Notes: generated from the sequence alone by a model not told the origin. 64,000 bases of DNA from Mesorhizobium_K sp040049215 (GCF_040049215.1 NZ_JBDZDN010000001.1:1426001-1490000); one strand, 5' to 3'; shown: positions 32,262 through 40,953, numbered from the stretch's first letter. Translations and numbers: made by a program.

Positions 32262-34067
32262 TTAGGGAAGCGGCAGGACGCGGTAGAGTTCGAGCGGTCT
32301 GCCCCGGCTTTCCGGCACGATCTCCATCCAGTCGGGCGTGTCTTCCGCAAGCAACGCGGCCAACAGCCCGTCCGGGGCGCGCTTGGCCAGAAACGCCGTT
32401 TCCGGATTGCCGCGGCAGAAGGCGACCAGCCCGACATTGTTTGCCCGGGCTACCGCGCCGCCGTTCTCAGGAGCTCCAAGGAAGGCATTGAGCGCGGCGA
32501 GATTGCCCTCCAGATTGCGGTGGTATGGTCCGGCCAGCGCCCGGTGCGGCGTGTAGCGCAGCACCGGAGCGCCGAGATTGGAGATGGACAGCACGCCATC
32601 GGCCGGCATTGCGGCAAGCTGCGCATAGTCGGCGCTGCTATAGCACCTGTCCTTGGCCGGTTGCTCACCCGCTTCGGTCGAGGACAGCAGCTGCCAGAGC
32701 CCGAGCGTCGCCAGGATCCAGGTCACGTTGAAGGAAACGAGCCAGGCCCCCACGAGTTTGAGCGAAGAGGCGGTACCGGGTTCGGCTTGCGCGCGCGCAC
32801 GCCATTGCGCGACCCACATCGCAAGCGGCACGCAGGCAAGCGGCACGGAGAAGCGCGAGCCGCGAAGCTGCCAGATGCTCACCAGCAGCGCGACCGTCAG
32901 CATCGCCGCGATCAGCACGTCCTCGCGGCTCAGGCCGCGCTTGCGTATATGCAGCGCCAGCACCGCCAGCGCGATCAGCACCGTCGCATAGTGACCCGCC
33001 GCAGCCTCCGGTTCCCTGGCGAGCAGGCTCCACAGCGGCTGCGCCTCGCCGACCAGGCCGAGCCAATGGCTTTGCAGCATCGGCGCCAGGTCCGCATAGG
33101 GATCGTTCAGGCATTGTGGAAAATAGATCAGCGCCAGCGCCGCCACGGCGGCGCCAAGCACGGCAAGTGACGCTGCGCGCCGCGCAAGACCGCCGTTCAG
33201 CGCTGGCGTCGACGCAATCGCCGCAAGGCCGGCGCCGGCCAGCACGCCCATGGCGAATTGGACGACGGAATAGGCATCGCAATAGGCCGCACCCCATTGC
33301 GACGCCGGAACCGTCGCAACGAGCACAACCGCTGACGCCGCCGCGAAGGCGATGCCGAAGCCGGACGCGACGCCGTTCGCCTCTTTGCCTCCAACAAGGA
33401 ACCAGCCGGCGACGAACAGGCCGCCGACCGCGACGTAGGGAGCGGTCTCCATGCCGACCGCCAGCATCAGCACGGCCGAAATGCCGGCAAGCCAGGCAGA
33501 GAGCTTGTCCCGGCCCGCCTGCAGCAGGAACAGCACCATGGCCAGCATCAGCACGAGCTGGACGTTGTGATGGTCGATCGCGCCCGGCACGAAGATGCCG
33601 ACATAGTAGAGCGTGGCCGCGCCGATGATCGTGAGCGGGAACATCGCCTCGTCGCCGGCCACGAGACGGCCGATGCGCAGGAGCAGGTAGAGAGCCACCG
33701 CGTAGAGCGCGATGGGCCAGACGACAAGCGCGGCGATTTCGCCAACGGCCTGCGAGCCGGTCACGGCCGCGACCGCAAGAACGATTGCTGCGATCGGCGC
33801 ATCGACCAGCCGCGACCAGTGCATCAGCAGCCCGCCGCCAGTCCCCATGCGGTACTGATGCAGGTCGAACCAGCCCTGGCCCGCGATCAGGTCGCGCACT
33901 TCGACAAGCCTGAGCAGGCTGTCGTTGTCGGCGGTTCCGTCAAGGCTCTGGAAGCCGCCGGCCGCCGCGACCGCCGCGACGAGAAGCATCGCCGCCAGCG
34001 CCTTGGCCACGTCGCTGCGCCAGAACGGTTCCTTGCCGAGCCGCGAGCCGGCCATCGTCATCGCCAT
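32262..34067 (-). CDS. STT3/GT-C-like multi-pass membrane protein
   Basis: About 601 residues with roughly ten to twelve membrane helices. Near the N-terminus (about 35-65) the DND triplet in GTADNDSLLRL, then GQGWFDLHQYRM and MHWSRLVDAPIA, resemble the first external loop of oligosaccharyltransferases (STT3/AglB/PglB) and other GT-C enzymes. IDHHNVQL lies near 175. A C-terminal soluble part begins near 490. It probably transfers sugars or oligosaccharides from a polyprenyl carrier at the periplasmic face. Start: ATG 34067, with alternatives at 34061 and 34055. It is divergent from a GT2-GtrA pair that could make the lipid-linked donor. Confidence 0.8.
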   Translation of the reverse strand: MAMTMAGSRLGKEPFWRSDVAKALAAMLLVAAVAAAGGFQSLDGTADNDSLLRLVEVRDLIAGQGWFDLHQYRMGTGGGLLMHWSRLVDAPIAAIVLAVAAVTGSQAVGEIAALVVWPIALYAVALYLLLRIGRLVAGDEAMFPLTIIGAATLYYVGIFVPGAIDHHNVQLVLMLAMVLFLLQAGRDKLSAWLAGISAVLMLAVGMETAPYVAVGGLFVAGWFLVGGKEANGVASGFGIAFAAASAVVLVATVPASQWGAAYCDAYSVVQFAMGVLAGAGLAAIASTPALNGGLARRAASLAVLGAAVAALALIYFPQCLNDPYADLAPMLQSHWLGLVGEAQPLWSLLAREPEAAAGHYATVLIALAVLALHIRKRGLSREDVLIAAMLTVALLVSIWQLRGSRFSVPLACVPLAMWVAQWRARAQAEPGTASSLKLVGAWLVSFNVTWILATLGLWQLLSSTEAGEQPAKDRCYSSADYAQLAAMPADGVLSISNLGAPVLRYTPHRALAGPYHRNLEGNLAALNAFLGAPENGGAVARANNVGLVAFCRGNPETAFLAKRAPDGLLAALLAEDTPDWMEIVPESRGRPLELYRVLPLP

Positions 34068-34190
34068 GCGCTTTTCCGGAAAACAAATCCGCCAGTTTGG
34101 GGCTGGTCCTAAACCTAGCCTTAACGGCTTCAATAAATAGTAAAGCGCCGGATGGCTGCCCGCCGCACCAGCGGCAGAGCGGAGACTTCG

Positions 34191-35204
34191 ATGCATCACA
34201 GCGGCCTGGAAGACCTCGCCATCGCGGTTCTCATCCCCTGCTACAATGAGGAGCAGACGATCGGCGACGTGGTTTCGCGCTTCCGCGCCACGCTGCCGTC
34301 CGCTTCGGTCTACGTCTACGACAACAATTCGAGCGACCTCACCGCGCTCAGGGCCCGGGCGAGCGGCGCGATCGTCGTGCGCGAACCGCGCCAGGGCAAG
34401 GGCAATGTGGTCAGGCGCATGTTCGCCGACATCGAGGCCGACATCTACCTCATGGTCGACGGCGACGGCACCTATGCGCCGGAGGATGCGCCGCAGCTTA
34501 TCAACACGCTTTTGACGGCGCATTCCGACATGGCCGTCGGCACGCGCCGCGGCGTCACCGACGATGCCGGCCGCGCCGGCCACGCCTTCGGCAACCGTCT
34601 CTTCAACGGCCTCTACAAGCGTCTCTTCGGCCGCGACTTCACCGACATCTTCTCCGGCTACCGCGCCTTCACCCGCCGTTTCGTGAAAAGCTTCCCGGCG
34701 GTTTCCGGCGGGTTCGAGATCGAGACGGAGATGTCGGTGCATGCCTCGCAGCTCAAGCTGCCGGTGAGCGAGATCGCGCTCGACTACGGCCGCCGTCCGG
34801 ACGGTTCCGCCTCGAAACTGTCGACCTACAAGGACGGCGCCAAAATCCTCTGGATGTTCGCCATGCTCGCCAAGGAAACGCAGCCGATGCGTTTCTTCAG
34901 CGCAATAGCGGCCATCTTTGCCGTCGCCAGCCTAGTGCTGATGACGCCGATCCTGATCGAATACGCCGCGACCGGCCTCGTGCCCAGAATGCCGACTTGG
35001 GTGCTGTCGCTCGGCATGCTGATGTTCTCGGCCATGATGGTCGTCACCGGGCTCATCCTCGATTCGGTGTCGCGCGGCCGCGCCGAGCAGAAGCGCATCT
35101 TCTATCTCAGCATCCCGGCGCGACGCGCGAAGCGAGAGGCGCGCGAGCTTTCGCCGCCGGCGGGCAAACGCGCCCAACGGTCAGATCCGTCGCGCGCGGC
35201 ATGA
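34191..35204 (+). CDS. Family 2 glycosyltransferase, polyprenyl-phosphate sugar synthase type
   Basis: 337 residues from ATG 34191 (GGAGA ribosome site; an in-frame start at 34152 adds 13 residues). The GT-A fold is clear: IAVLIPCYNEEQTIG at the N-terminus, the metal-binding MVDGDGTY near residue 92, and FSGYRAF with FEIETEM near 160-180. Two C-terminal membrane helices anchor it. Its likely reaction is transfer of a hexose from a nucleotide sugar to undecaprenyl phosphate. The stop overlaps the GtrA-family gene (ATGA), the usual pairing of synthase and flippase. Confidence 0.9.
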   Translation: MHHSGLEDLAIAVLIPCYNEEQTIGDVVSRFRATLPSASVYVYDNNSSDLTALRARASGAIVVREPRQGKGNVVRRMFADIEADIYLMVDGDGTYAPEDAPQLINTLLTAHSDMAVGTRRGVTDDAGRAGHAFGNRLFNGLYKRLFGRDFTDIFSGYRAFTRRFVKSFPAVSGGFEIETEMSVHASQLKLPVSEIALDYGRRPDGSASKLSTYKDGAKILWMFAMLAKETQPMRFFSAIAAIFAVASLVLMTPILIEYAATGLVPRMPTWVLSLGMLMFSAMMVVTGLILDSVSRGRAEQKRIFYLSIPARRAKREARELSPPAGKRAQRSDPSRAA

Positions 35205-35575
35205 GCCGCATCCTGCGATTCACGGTCGTCGGCGGAATCGGTTTCGTCGCCGACGCCGCGATGCTCGCCCTGCTGCTGGCGACGACGCCTCTCGGTCCCT
35301 TCGCCGCCCGGCTGATCTCGATCGGCTTCGGGCTGACAGTCACCTGGCTTTGCAACCGCGCGCTCACCTTCGGACCTTCCAGCCGGGGCATGCTGCGGGA
35401 GGGAGTTCGCTACGGCGGCGTCGGCGTCAGCACCAGCGTCGTCAACTATCTCGTCTACAGCGTGCTTCTGCTCGCCATGCCGTGGATGGCGCCGCTCCTG
35501 GCTCTGGTCATCGCCTCGCTCGCCGCGATGGCGCTCTCATATCTCGGCTATTCCAGGCTGGTCTTCGACCGCTGA
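35201..35575 (+). CDS. GtrA-family membrane protein, putative lipid-linked sugar flippase
   Basis: 124 residues starting at ATG 35201 inside the stop region of the glycosyltransferase. Four hydrophobic helices. Typical GtrA features are FTVVGGIGFVADAAML at the N-terminus, TWLCNRALTFG in the middle and LSYLGYSRLVF at the C-terminus. GtrA proteins are thought to flip polyprenyl-phosphate sugars made by their GT2 partner, for use by a periplasmic GT-C enzyme. Such an enzyme is encoded divergently next door. Not listed separately in longer reading-frame searches because a longer spurious frame contains it. Confidence 0.9.
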   Translation: MSRILRFTVVGGIGFVADAAMLALLLATTPLGPFAARLISIGFGLTVTWLCNRALTFGPSSRGMLREGVRYGGVGVSTSVVNYLVYSVLLLAMPWMAPLLALVIASLAAMALSYLGYSRLVFDR

Positions 35576-35670
35576 GGACTGCCCTGCCCCAAATGTTGCC
35601 CGCTTGGCCCGATTGGCAGACGCCGCGCATATCCCTATATCGCTGACGACAGAATTTTCCGGAGCATCCC

Positions 35671-36612
35671 ATGCCGCTGAAGGTCGCCGTCCAGATGGAC
35701 CACGTCTCGACCGTGTCGATCGCCGGCGACACGAGTTTCGCGCTGTCGCTCGAGGCGCAGCGCCGCGGCCACACGCTTTTCCACTACACGCCCGACCGCC
35801 TGTCCATGCTCGGCGGCAAGGTCTTCGCCCGCATCGAGGAGATGACGGTGCGCGACGAGAAGGGCAATCATTTCTCGCTCGGCGCGCCCGTCCGAACCGA
35901 CCTGTCGGAAATGGACGTGATCCTGCTCAGGCAGGATCCGCCCTTCGACATGAACTACATCACGACCACGCATATCCTCGAGCGCATCCACCCCGGGACG
36001 CTGGTCGTCAACGACCCGGCCTGGGTCCGCAACAGTCCGGAGAAGATTTTCGTCACCGATTTTCCCGACCTGATGCCGGAGACGCTGATCACCAAGGACG
36101 CGCGGGAAGTGGACGCCTTCCGCAAGGAGTTCGGCGACATCATCGTCAAGCCGCTCTATGGCAATGGCGGCGCGGGCGTCTTTCACCTGCATGACGCGGA
36201 CCGCAACCTCGCCTCGCTGCTTGAGATGTTCGGCCAGGTGTTTCGGGAGCCCTTCATCGTGCAGCGCTACCTCAAGGATGTCCGCAAGGGCGACAAGCGC
36301 ATCATCCTGATCGAGGGCGAGCCGGTCGGCGCGATCAACCGCGTTCCGGCCGAGCACGATTCCCGCTCCAATATGCATGTCGGCGGCCGCGCCGAGAAGA
36401 CCGACCTGACCGAACGCGAGCGCGAGATCTGCGCCCGCATCGGCCCGTCGCTCAGGGAGCGCGGCTTCATTCTCGTCGGCATCGACGTGATCGGCGACTA
36501 CATGACCGAAATCAATGTCACGTCTCCGACCGGCGTGCGCGAGGTGCAGCGCTTCGGCGGCGCCGACATCGCCTCGCTGTTCTGGGATGCGGTGGAGACC
36601 CGCAAGGGTTAG
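35671..36612 (+). CDS. gshB: Glutathione synthetase GshB
   Basis: ATP-dependent ligation of gamma-glutamylcysteine and glycine, the second step of glutathione synthesis. 313 residues, normal length. The ATP-grasp features are present: VKPLYGNGGAGVF near residue 155, RVPAEHDSRSNMHVGGRA near 230 and the closing FILVGIDVIG...TEINVTSPTG. ATG 35671 has only a weak ribosome site (GGAG ten bases upstream). Likely monocistronic; an SOS-type promoter for a different small gene begins about 120 bases downstream. Confidence 0.96.
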   Translation: MPLKVAVQMDHVSTVSIAGDTSFALSLEAQRRGHTLFHYTPDRLSMLGGKVFARIEEMTVRDEKGNHFSLGAPVRTDLSEMDVILLRQDPPFDMNYITTTHILERIHPGTLVVNDPAWVRNSPEKIFVTDFPDLMPETLITKDAREVDAFRKEFGDIIVKPLYGNGGAGVFHLHDADRNLASLLEMFGQVFREPFIVQRYLKDVRKGDKRIILIEGEPVGAINRVPAEHDSRSNMHVGGRAEKTDLTEREREICARIGPSLRERGFILVGIDVIGDYMTEINVTSPTGVREVQRFGGADIASLFWDAVETRKG

Positions 36613-36730
36613 ATCCAGGATCATATATTCCTGGTCGCTTGACTCCGTTGCTGATCGTCGGGCCCTGTCCCACGGTTTGTTCCGGGGCTACAACCCGCTA
36701 CAACCGGACGGCAGCTGGCGCCATATATTT

Positions 36731-36745
36731 GTTCCCGTCTTGTTC
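36731..36745 (+). promoter_or_regulatory. LexA (SOS) box upstream of RiPP-like gene
   Basis: GTTC-CCGTCTT-GTTC, an exact match to the alphaproteobacterial LexA motif GTTC-N7-GTTC. It lies 95 bases before the ATG of a 40-codon gene. The 22 bases from 36724 to 36745 are identical to 37039-37060, where a second box precedes comM. Confidence 0.85.
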
Positions 36746-36840
36746 CTAAGCGCGATCCAAGCTGCTTGGCGAATGTCCGCATTTGACGAGAAGCCCTAAA
36801 CCGTGACATTTTTTCCGACCTCCGCTCCAGGAGTTGGGTA

Positions 36841-36963
36841 ATGAAGAAATCTTATCAGAAGCCGACGCTGAGGCGTCGCGAGTGCCTTTCCAGCGTCACG
36901 GCTTTCGCGGTTGCCCTTTCCGATCAGTTGAACGGCTCCGGTAACGGCGCGCAGGAAGGCTAA
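36841..36963 (+). CDS. Putative RiPP precursor with lasso-type leader, SOS-controlled
   Basis: A 40-codon gene too short for routine ORF lists. ATG 36841 follows an excellent CAGGAG site at 7-base spacing. The peptide begins MKKSYQKPTLRRRECLSSVT and continues with AFAVALSDQLNGS to a Gly-rich end (GNGAQEG). YQKPTL matches the YxxPxL recognition motif of lasso-peptide leaders, and a Thr at position 20 is compatible with the usual Thr at -2, making residues 22-40 a possible core with Asp at its position 7. Rhizobia carry many such short orphan leader-peptide genes. No lasso cyclase or protease gene is in this window, so maturation, if any, relies on enzymes elsewhere. A LexA box upstream suggests induction by DNA damage. 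Confidence 0.65.
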   Translation: MKKSYQKPTLRRRECLSSVTAFAVALSDQLNGSGNGAQEG

Positions 36964-37045
36964 GCAGCCAATACAGGCCGCTCCAAAGGCTATTCAGTCG
37001 TAGGCCAGGGGCGAGGCGTCGACCCCCTATGGCGACCTTATATTT

Positions 37046-37060
37046 GTTCCCGTCTTGTTC
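37046..37060 (+). promoter_or_regulatory. LexA (SOS) box and promoter of comM
   Basis: GTTC-CCGTCTT-GTTC again. It overlaps a plausible promoter: TTGTTC (37044-37049), 17 bases, TATCCA (37067-37072). The box covers the -35 and spacer, so bound LexA would block RNA polymerase. comM is a known member of LexA regulons in several alphaproteobacteria. Confidence 0.85.
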
Positions 37061-37153
37061 TTGCTTTATCCAAAAAGTCGTGCTTTCCTGACGTATAGGG
37101 AAATCTGATCCGATCTTGGGGCGGCAGTTCGCCGTCGGGTCCGGAGGGGCGGC

Positions 37154-38683
37154 ATGGTTTCGCGCGTGCGCACGGTTGCATTCCAAGGCATCGAGGCGGT
37201 GCCGGTGGACGTTCAGGTCATGATCGCACCGGGAAAGACCGGCATGCACATCGTCGGCCTGCCCGACAAGGCGGTGGCCGAGAGCCGAGAGCGCGTGCAG
37301 GCCGCGTTGCACGCCTCCGGCCTTTCGATGCCAGCCAAGAAAGTGACGGTCAACCTCGCGCCGGCCGATTTGCCAAAGGAAGGCAGCCACTACGACCTGC
37401 CGATCGCGCTCGGCCTGATGGCGGCGCTCGGCGCCATTCCCGGTGACGCGCTGTCGGCTTATGTCGTGCTCGGCGAGTTGTCTCTCGACGGCACCATCGC
37501 CGCGGTGGCCGGCGCGTTGCCCGCCGCGATCGGCGCCAATGCGGAAGGCAAGGGGCTGATCTGCCCGCATGCCTGTGGCCCGGAGGCGGCCTGGGCCGGG
37601 GCCGACATCGACATAATCGCACCACGCAGCCTGATCGCCGTCGCCAATCATTTTCGCGGCACGCAGGTACTGTCGCGTCCGGAAGCCGCGGTGCATGTGC
37701 CGGCAAGCAACCTGCCCGACCTCGCCGACATCAAGGGGCAGGAGAGCGCGAAGCGCGCATTGGAGGTGGCGGCCGCCGGCGGTCACAACCTCCTGATGAT
37801 CGGCCCACCCGGCTCGGGCAAATCGATGCTGGCGCAGCGCCTTCCCTCGATCCTGCCGCGGCTGCAGCCGAAAGAACTTCTCGAAGTTTCGATGATCGCC
37901 TCGATGGCCGGCGAACTCGCCGGCGGCAAACTGACGGACCGGCGGCCGTTCCGCGCGCCGCATCATTCGGCCTCGATGGCTGCCTTGGTCGGTGGCGGTT
38001 TGCGCATTCGGCCCGGCGAGGTGTCGCTGGCGCATAACGGCGTGCTGTTCCTCGACGAATTCCCGGAGTTCTCGCCGCAGGCGCTCGATGCGCTGCGACA
38101 GCCGCTCGAGGCCGGCGAATGCATGATCGCCCGCGCCAATCACCGCATCACCTATCCCGCGCGCGTCCAACTCGTCGCCGCGATGAACCCGTGCCGGTGC
38201 GGCATGGCGGGCGAGCCGGGTTATCGCTGCGCGCGCGGCCCGCGCTGCCATGCGGACTATCAGGCGCGCATTTCCGGACCGCTGCTCGACCGCATCGACC
38301 TGCGCGTCGACGTCCCCGCGGTGTCGGCAAGCGATCTCATTCGGCCGGGCCGGGCCGAAGCGAGTAGCGCGGTGGCCGCGCGCGTGCTCGCTGCGCGGCG
38401 AATCCAGCAGGAGCGGCTCGATCGTCTCGGGGTTTCGGCGACGAACAACGCGCATTGCCCAACATCGCTGATCGAAGACATCGCGGCGCCCGACGCAGCG
38501 GGGCTCGCGCTGCTGCGCGATGCCAGCGAAAAACTCGGCTTCTCCGCGCGCGCCTATCACCGCGTATTGCGTGTAGCGCGCACGCTTGCCGATCTCGACC
38601 AGGCCGAAACGGTCGGCCGCATTCATCTCGCCGAGGCGATTTCCTATCGCATCAGCGCCGAACGCATGGCGCAGGCGGCATAG
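37154..38683 (+). CDS. comM: ComM/YifB-type AAA+ helicase (Mg-chelatase-like)
   Basis: 509 residues. ComM is a hexameric helicase that promotes branch migration during integration of transformed DNA. Domain order is normal: N-terminal Lon-like domain (to about 190), AAA+ core with Walker A IGPPGSGKSML (about 216-226) and Walker B GVLFLDEFPEF (about 296-306), a zinc-type segment MNPCRCGMAGEPG (about 341) with further cysteines, and the C-terminal Mg_chelatase_C domain with GFSARAYHRVLRVARTLADL. ATG 37154 is 93 bases downstream of a LexA box, so the gene is probably SOS-induced. Confidence 0.95.
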   Translation: MVSRVRTVAFQGIEAVPVDVQVMIAPGKTGMHIVGLPDKAVAESRERVQAALHASGLSMPAKKVTVNLAPADLPKEGSHYDLPIALGLMAALGAIPGDALSAYVVLGELSLDGTIAAVAGALPAAIGANAEGKGLICPHACGPEAAWAGADIDIIAPRSLIAVANHFRGTQVLSRPEAAVHVPASNLPDLADIKGQESAKRALEVAAAGGHNLLMIGPPGSGKSMLAQRLPSILPRLQPKELLEVSMIASMAGELAGGKLTDRRPFRAPHHSASMAALVGGGLRIRPGEVSLAHNGVLFLDEFPEFSPQALDALRQPLEAGECMIARANHRITYPARVQLVAAMNPCRCGMAGEPGYRCARGPRCHADYQARISGPLLDRIDLRVDVPAVSASDLIRPGRAEASSAVAARVLAARRIQQERLDRLGVSATNNAHCPTSLIEDIAAPDAAGLALLRDASEKLGFSARAYHRVLRVARTLADLDQAETVGRIHLAEAISYRISAERMAQAA

Positions 38684-38794
38684 GGCCCGGCGCACAGATC
38701 GAGATCAGCTGCCTGTGTGGAGGGCGCAACCCGCGTCATTTGCCCGCGTGAGCGGCAGGCCGACGAAGCAAGGAGGCGGCCCGGAAGACGGGGC

Positions 38795-38893
38795 TAGAGC
38801 GGCGAACGCTCAATCGGAATCGCTTCGCCGCCCTATCTCGTTGTTTCAGCGTCGGATTTATCCGAAAACCGCTGCGCACTTTTCGGTCCGATG
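38795..38893. repeat. Rhizobial palindromic intergenic repeat (composite element)
   Basis: The left part forms a hairpin GCGGCGAA (38799-38806) with TTCGCCGC (38824-38831). The right part, TCCGAAAACCGCTGCGCAC then TTTTCGG, resembles the AAACCGGTTT...AGTGGAAA core of the repeats beside glnD. It fills the gap between comM and the convergent BTLCP gene and ends next to the latter's stop codon. Confidence 0.65.
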
Positions 38894-39517
38894 CTATTTC
38901 ACCGCGGCGACGAGCGGCGCCGCTGGCTGGCTGTCGCGGATCGTGACCCAACGGCCGGTGTGATTGCTCGCCTGGCGCTTCAGGAAACGGTAACCCGTCA
39001 GATCCCACGTGCGGACGGTATCGGTGAGGTTGTCCAGGACGAAATCGCCTTTGTCGGTGCGCACGGTCAGGATGGCATGGCCCTCTCCGTCAGGCTTGCG
39101 CACGACCGTGATCAGGAGGTTCGACAGCGACAGGCCCTGCCGCATCAGGTCGCGGCGCTTTTCAAGCACATAGTCCTCGCAGTCGCCGACGCCGTCGGGA
39201 TAGGCCCAGACCTCGTCCTTGCCGTAGATGTCGGAATCGTTCATCGGCGTGATGGCTGCATTGACGCCGACATTGACGGCCACGATGGCTTTCCACAGCG
39301 TGCCGCTCATGTGCTCGGGCCCGGGATCGCGCAAACGGATGTTGCATTCGACAGGGTTGGCCCTGCAAAATTCGTAATGGCCGATCGGCTGCGAGGTTAG
39401 GCCGCCGGTCAGCATCGGCGGCGAGGCGGATGCCTGCGAAACGGATAAACCCGCCGCAAACCCCGCAATTGTCAGGGCGCGTAGCGACGCCTGCCTCGTT
39501 CTCCGTGAGGAAGCCAT
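38894..39517 (-). CDS. Periplasmic transglutaminase-like cysteine protease (BTLCP/LapG family)
   Basis: 207 residues with a signal peptide cleaved near residue 31 (VSQASA|SPP). The BTLCP catalytic triad is visible: Cys in GVGDCEDYVLEKRRDL (about 112), His in DGEGHAILTVRT (about 146) and Asp in FVLDNL (about 161). LapG-type members cleave large adhesins to release biofilms under cyclic di-GMP control, but most rhizobial paralogues of this size are unassigned and no lapD partner is nearby. Function beyond protease fold is therefore open. Confidence 0.88.
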   Translation of the reverse strand: MASSRRTRQASLRALTIAGFAAGLSVSQASASPPMLTGGLTSQPIGHYEFCRANPVECNIRLRDPGPEHMSGTLWKAIVAVNVGVNAAITPMNDSDIYGKDEVWAYPDGVGDCEDYVLEKRRDLMRQGLSLSNLLITVVRKPDGEGHAILTVRTDKGDFVLDNLTDTVRTWDLTGYRFLKRQASNHTGRWVTIRDSQPAAPLVAAVK

Positions 39518-39669
39518 TTACCCCGGCCCGCCCGTTTTTGTTTCTTAAGCAAACGTTAAAGGCGAATTTTCGGGGCTGTCAATTCGATTGGCCGTCAGAT
39601 TGTCGTGATGGTTACGCGCACGAATCCAATAGCGGCGGATTTGCAACAATCAGGCACGGACGGTCGTGC

Positions 39670-40953
39670 TTACTGGTGCTTTGCCGTCTTGGTTTTCGGC
39701 GTGGTTGCCGCCCGGGCTCCTCGCCCGTAGCTGGCGATGAAATCGGCGATGCGCGGAACGATCTCCGCGCGGAAGCGCGAGCCGTTGAAGACGCCGTAGT
39801 GGCCGACCGCCGGCTGCATGTAGTGCACATGCATTTCAGGCGGGATGTTGCTGCACAGACCATGCGCCGCTTCGGTCTGGCCGATACCGGAGATGTCGTC
39901 GTTCTCGCCCTCGATGGTGAGCAGGGCAACGTTGCGGATCGCTTTCGGGTCCACAGTCACCCCACGATGCTTCATCTCGCCCTTGGGCAGGGCATGACGT
40001 ATGAACACGGTGTCGACCGTCTGCAGGTAGAACTCGGCGGTCAGATCCATCACCGCGAGATATTCGTCATAGAAGTCGCGGTGCTTCTCGGCTCCGTCGC
40101 CGTCGTTCTTGACGAGATGCATGAAGAACTCCTTGTGCGCCGTGATATGGCGGTCAAGGTTCATGCCCATGAAGCCGGAGAGTTGCAGGAAGCCCGGATA
40201 GACCTCGCGCGCGAAGCCGGGCACCGGCCACGGCACCGGCATGATGACATTGTCGCGGAACCAGCCCAGTCCCTTCTCCTTGGCGAGCACGTTGACCGCT
40301 GTCGGATTGCGGCGCGTGTCGACCGGTCCTCCCATCAGCGTCATCGTCGCCGGCGCGAAGCGGTCGCCCTTCGCTTCCATGACGGCAACGGCGGCAAGCA
40401 CGGGCACCGAAGGCTGGCATACGGCCATCACATGCGTGTCGGGCCCGAGTTCGTGGAACATGTCGACGACGTAGTCGATGTAGTCGTCGAGATCGAATTT
40501 GCCCTCGGCGAGCGGCACCATGCGCGCATCGGTCCAGTCGGTGATGTAGACGTCGGCATAGGGCAGCATCGCCTCGACCGTGCCGCGCAGCAGCGTCGCG
40601 TAATGACCCGACATCGGCGCGACGATCAACAGCTTCGGATCGGCCCTGCGTGCGGCCGGCAGGTCGCGCTCAAAGCGGATCAGGTTGCAGAAAGGCCGCG
40701 ACCAGACGACCTCTTCCTTCACCGCGACCGTCTTCCAGTCGACCACGGTCTTCGTCAAGCCGAAGGTCGGCTTGGCGTAGCGGCGCGTCGTGCGTTCGAA
40801 GAGTTCGGCGGCGGCGGCCACCGAACGGCCGAAGGGCGTATGCGAAACCGGATTGAGGGGATTGGAATAAAGCAGCTTCACCGCGTCGGCATAGGCGCGC
40901 ATGGGCTGCACCGCGGCGTAGTTCAATTCGTAGAGCTGATAGAACAAGGTCAA
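39670..40953 (-). CDS. phaZ: Intracellular polyhydroxyalkanoate depolymerase PhaZ
   Basis: 427 residues, matching the intracellular PhaZ family that mobilises stored poly-3-hydroxybutyrate. Typical signatures are MLYQLYELNY-like start (MTLFYQLYELNYAAVQPMR), MSGHYATLLRGT, TDWTDARMVPL, the nucleophile cysteine in VCQPSVPVLA (about residue 178), and IEGENDDISGIGQTEAAHGL with HYGVFNGSRFR holding the triad Asp and His. The C-terminus is Lys/Thr-rich. Monocistronic on the minus strand, with a TTGC-N3-GCAA palindrome 67 bases upstream that may bind PhaR. Confidence 0.94.
   Translation of the reverse strand: MTLFYQLYELNYAAVQPMRAYADAVKLLYSNPLNPVSHTPFGRSVAAAAELFERTTRRYAKPTFGLTKTVVDWKTVAVKEEVVWSRPFCNLIRFERDLPAARRADPKLLIVAPMSGHYATLLRGTVEAMLPYADVYITDWTDARMVPLAEGKFDLDDYIDYVVDMFHELGPDTHVMAVCQPSVPVLAAVAVMEAKGDRFAPATMTLMGGPVDTRRNPTAVNVLAKEKGLGWFRDNVIMPVPWPVPGFAREVYPGFLQLSGFMGMNLDRHITAHKEFFMHLVKNDGDGAEKHRDFYDEYLAVMDLTAEFYLQTVDTVFIRHALPKGEMKHRGVTVDPKAIRNVALLTIEGENDDISGIGQTEAAHGLCSNIPPEMHVHYMQPAVGHYGVFNGSRFRAEIVPRIADFIASYGRGARAATTPKTKTAKHQ

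Noticed and set aside
36964..37045. Lasso-peptide maturation genes next to the peptide gene
   Set aside because: The neighbours are gshB and comM. No asparagine-synthetase-like cyclase, RRE or transglutaminase-like B protein is adjacent; the BTLCP protease at 38.9 kb is a secreted LapG-type protein, not a lasso B2 enzyme.
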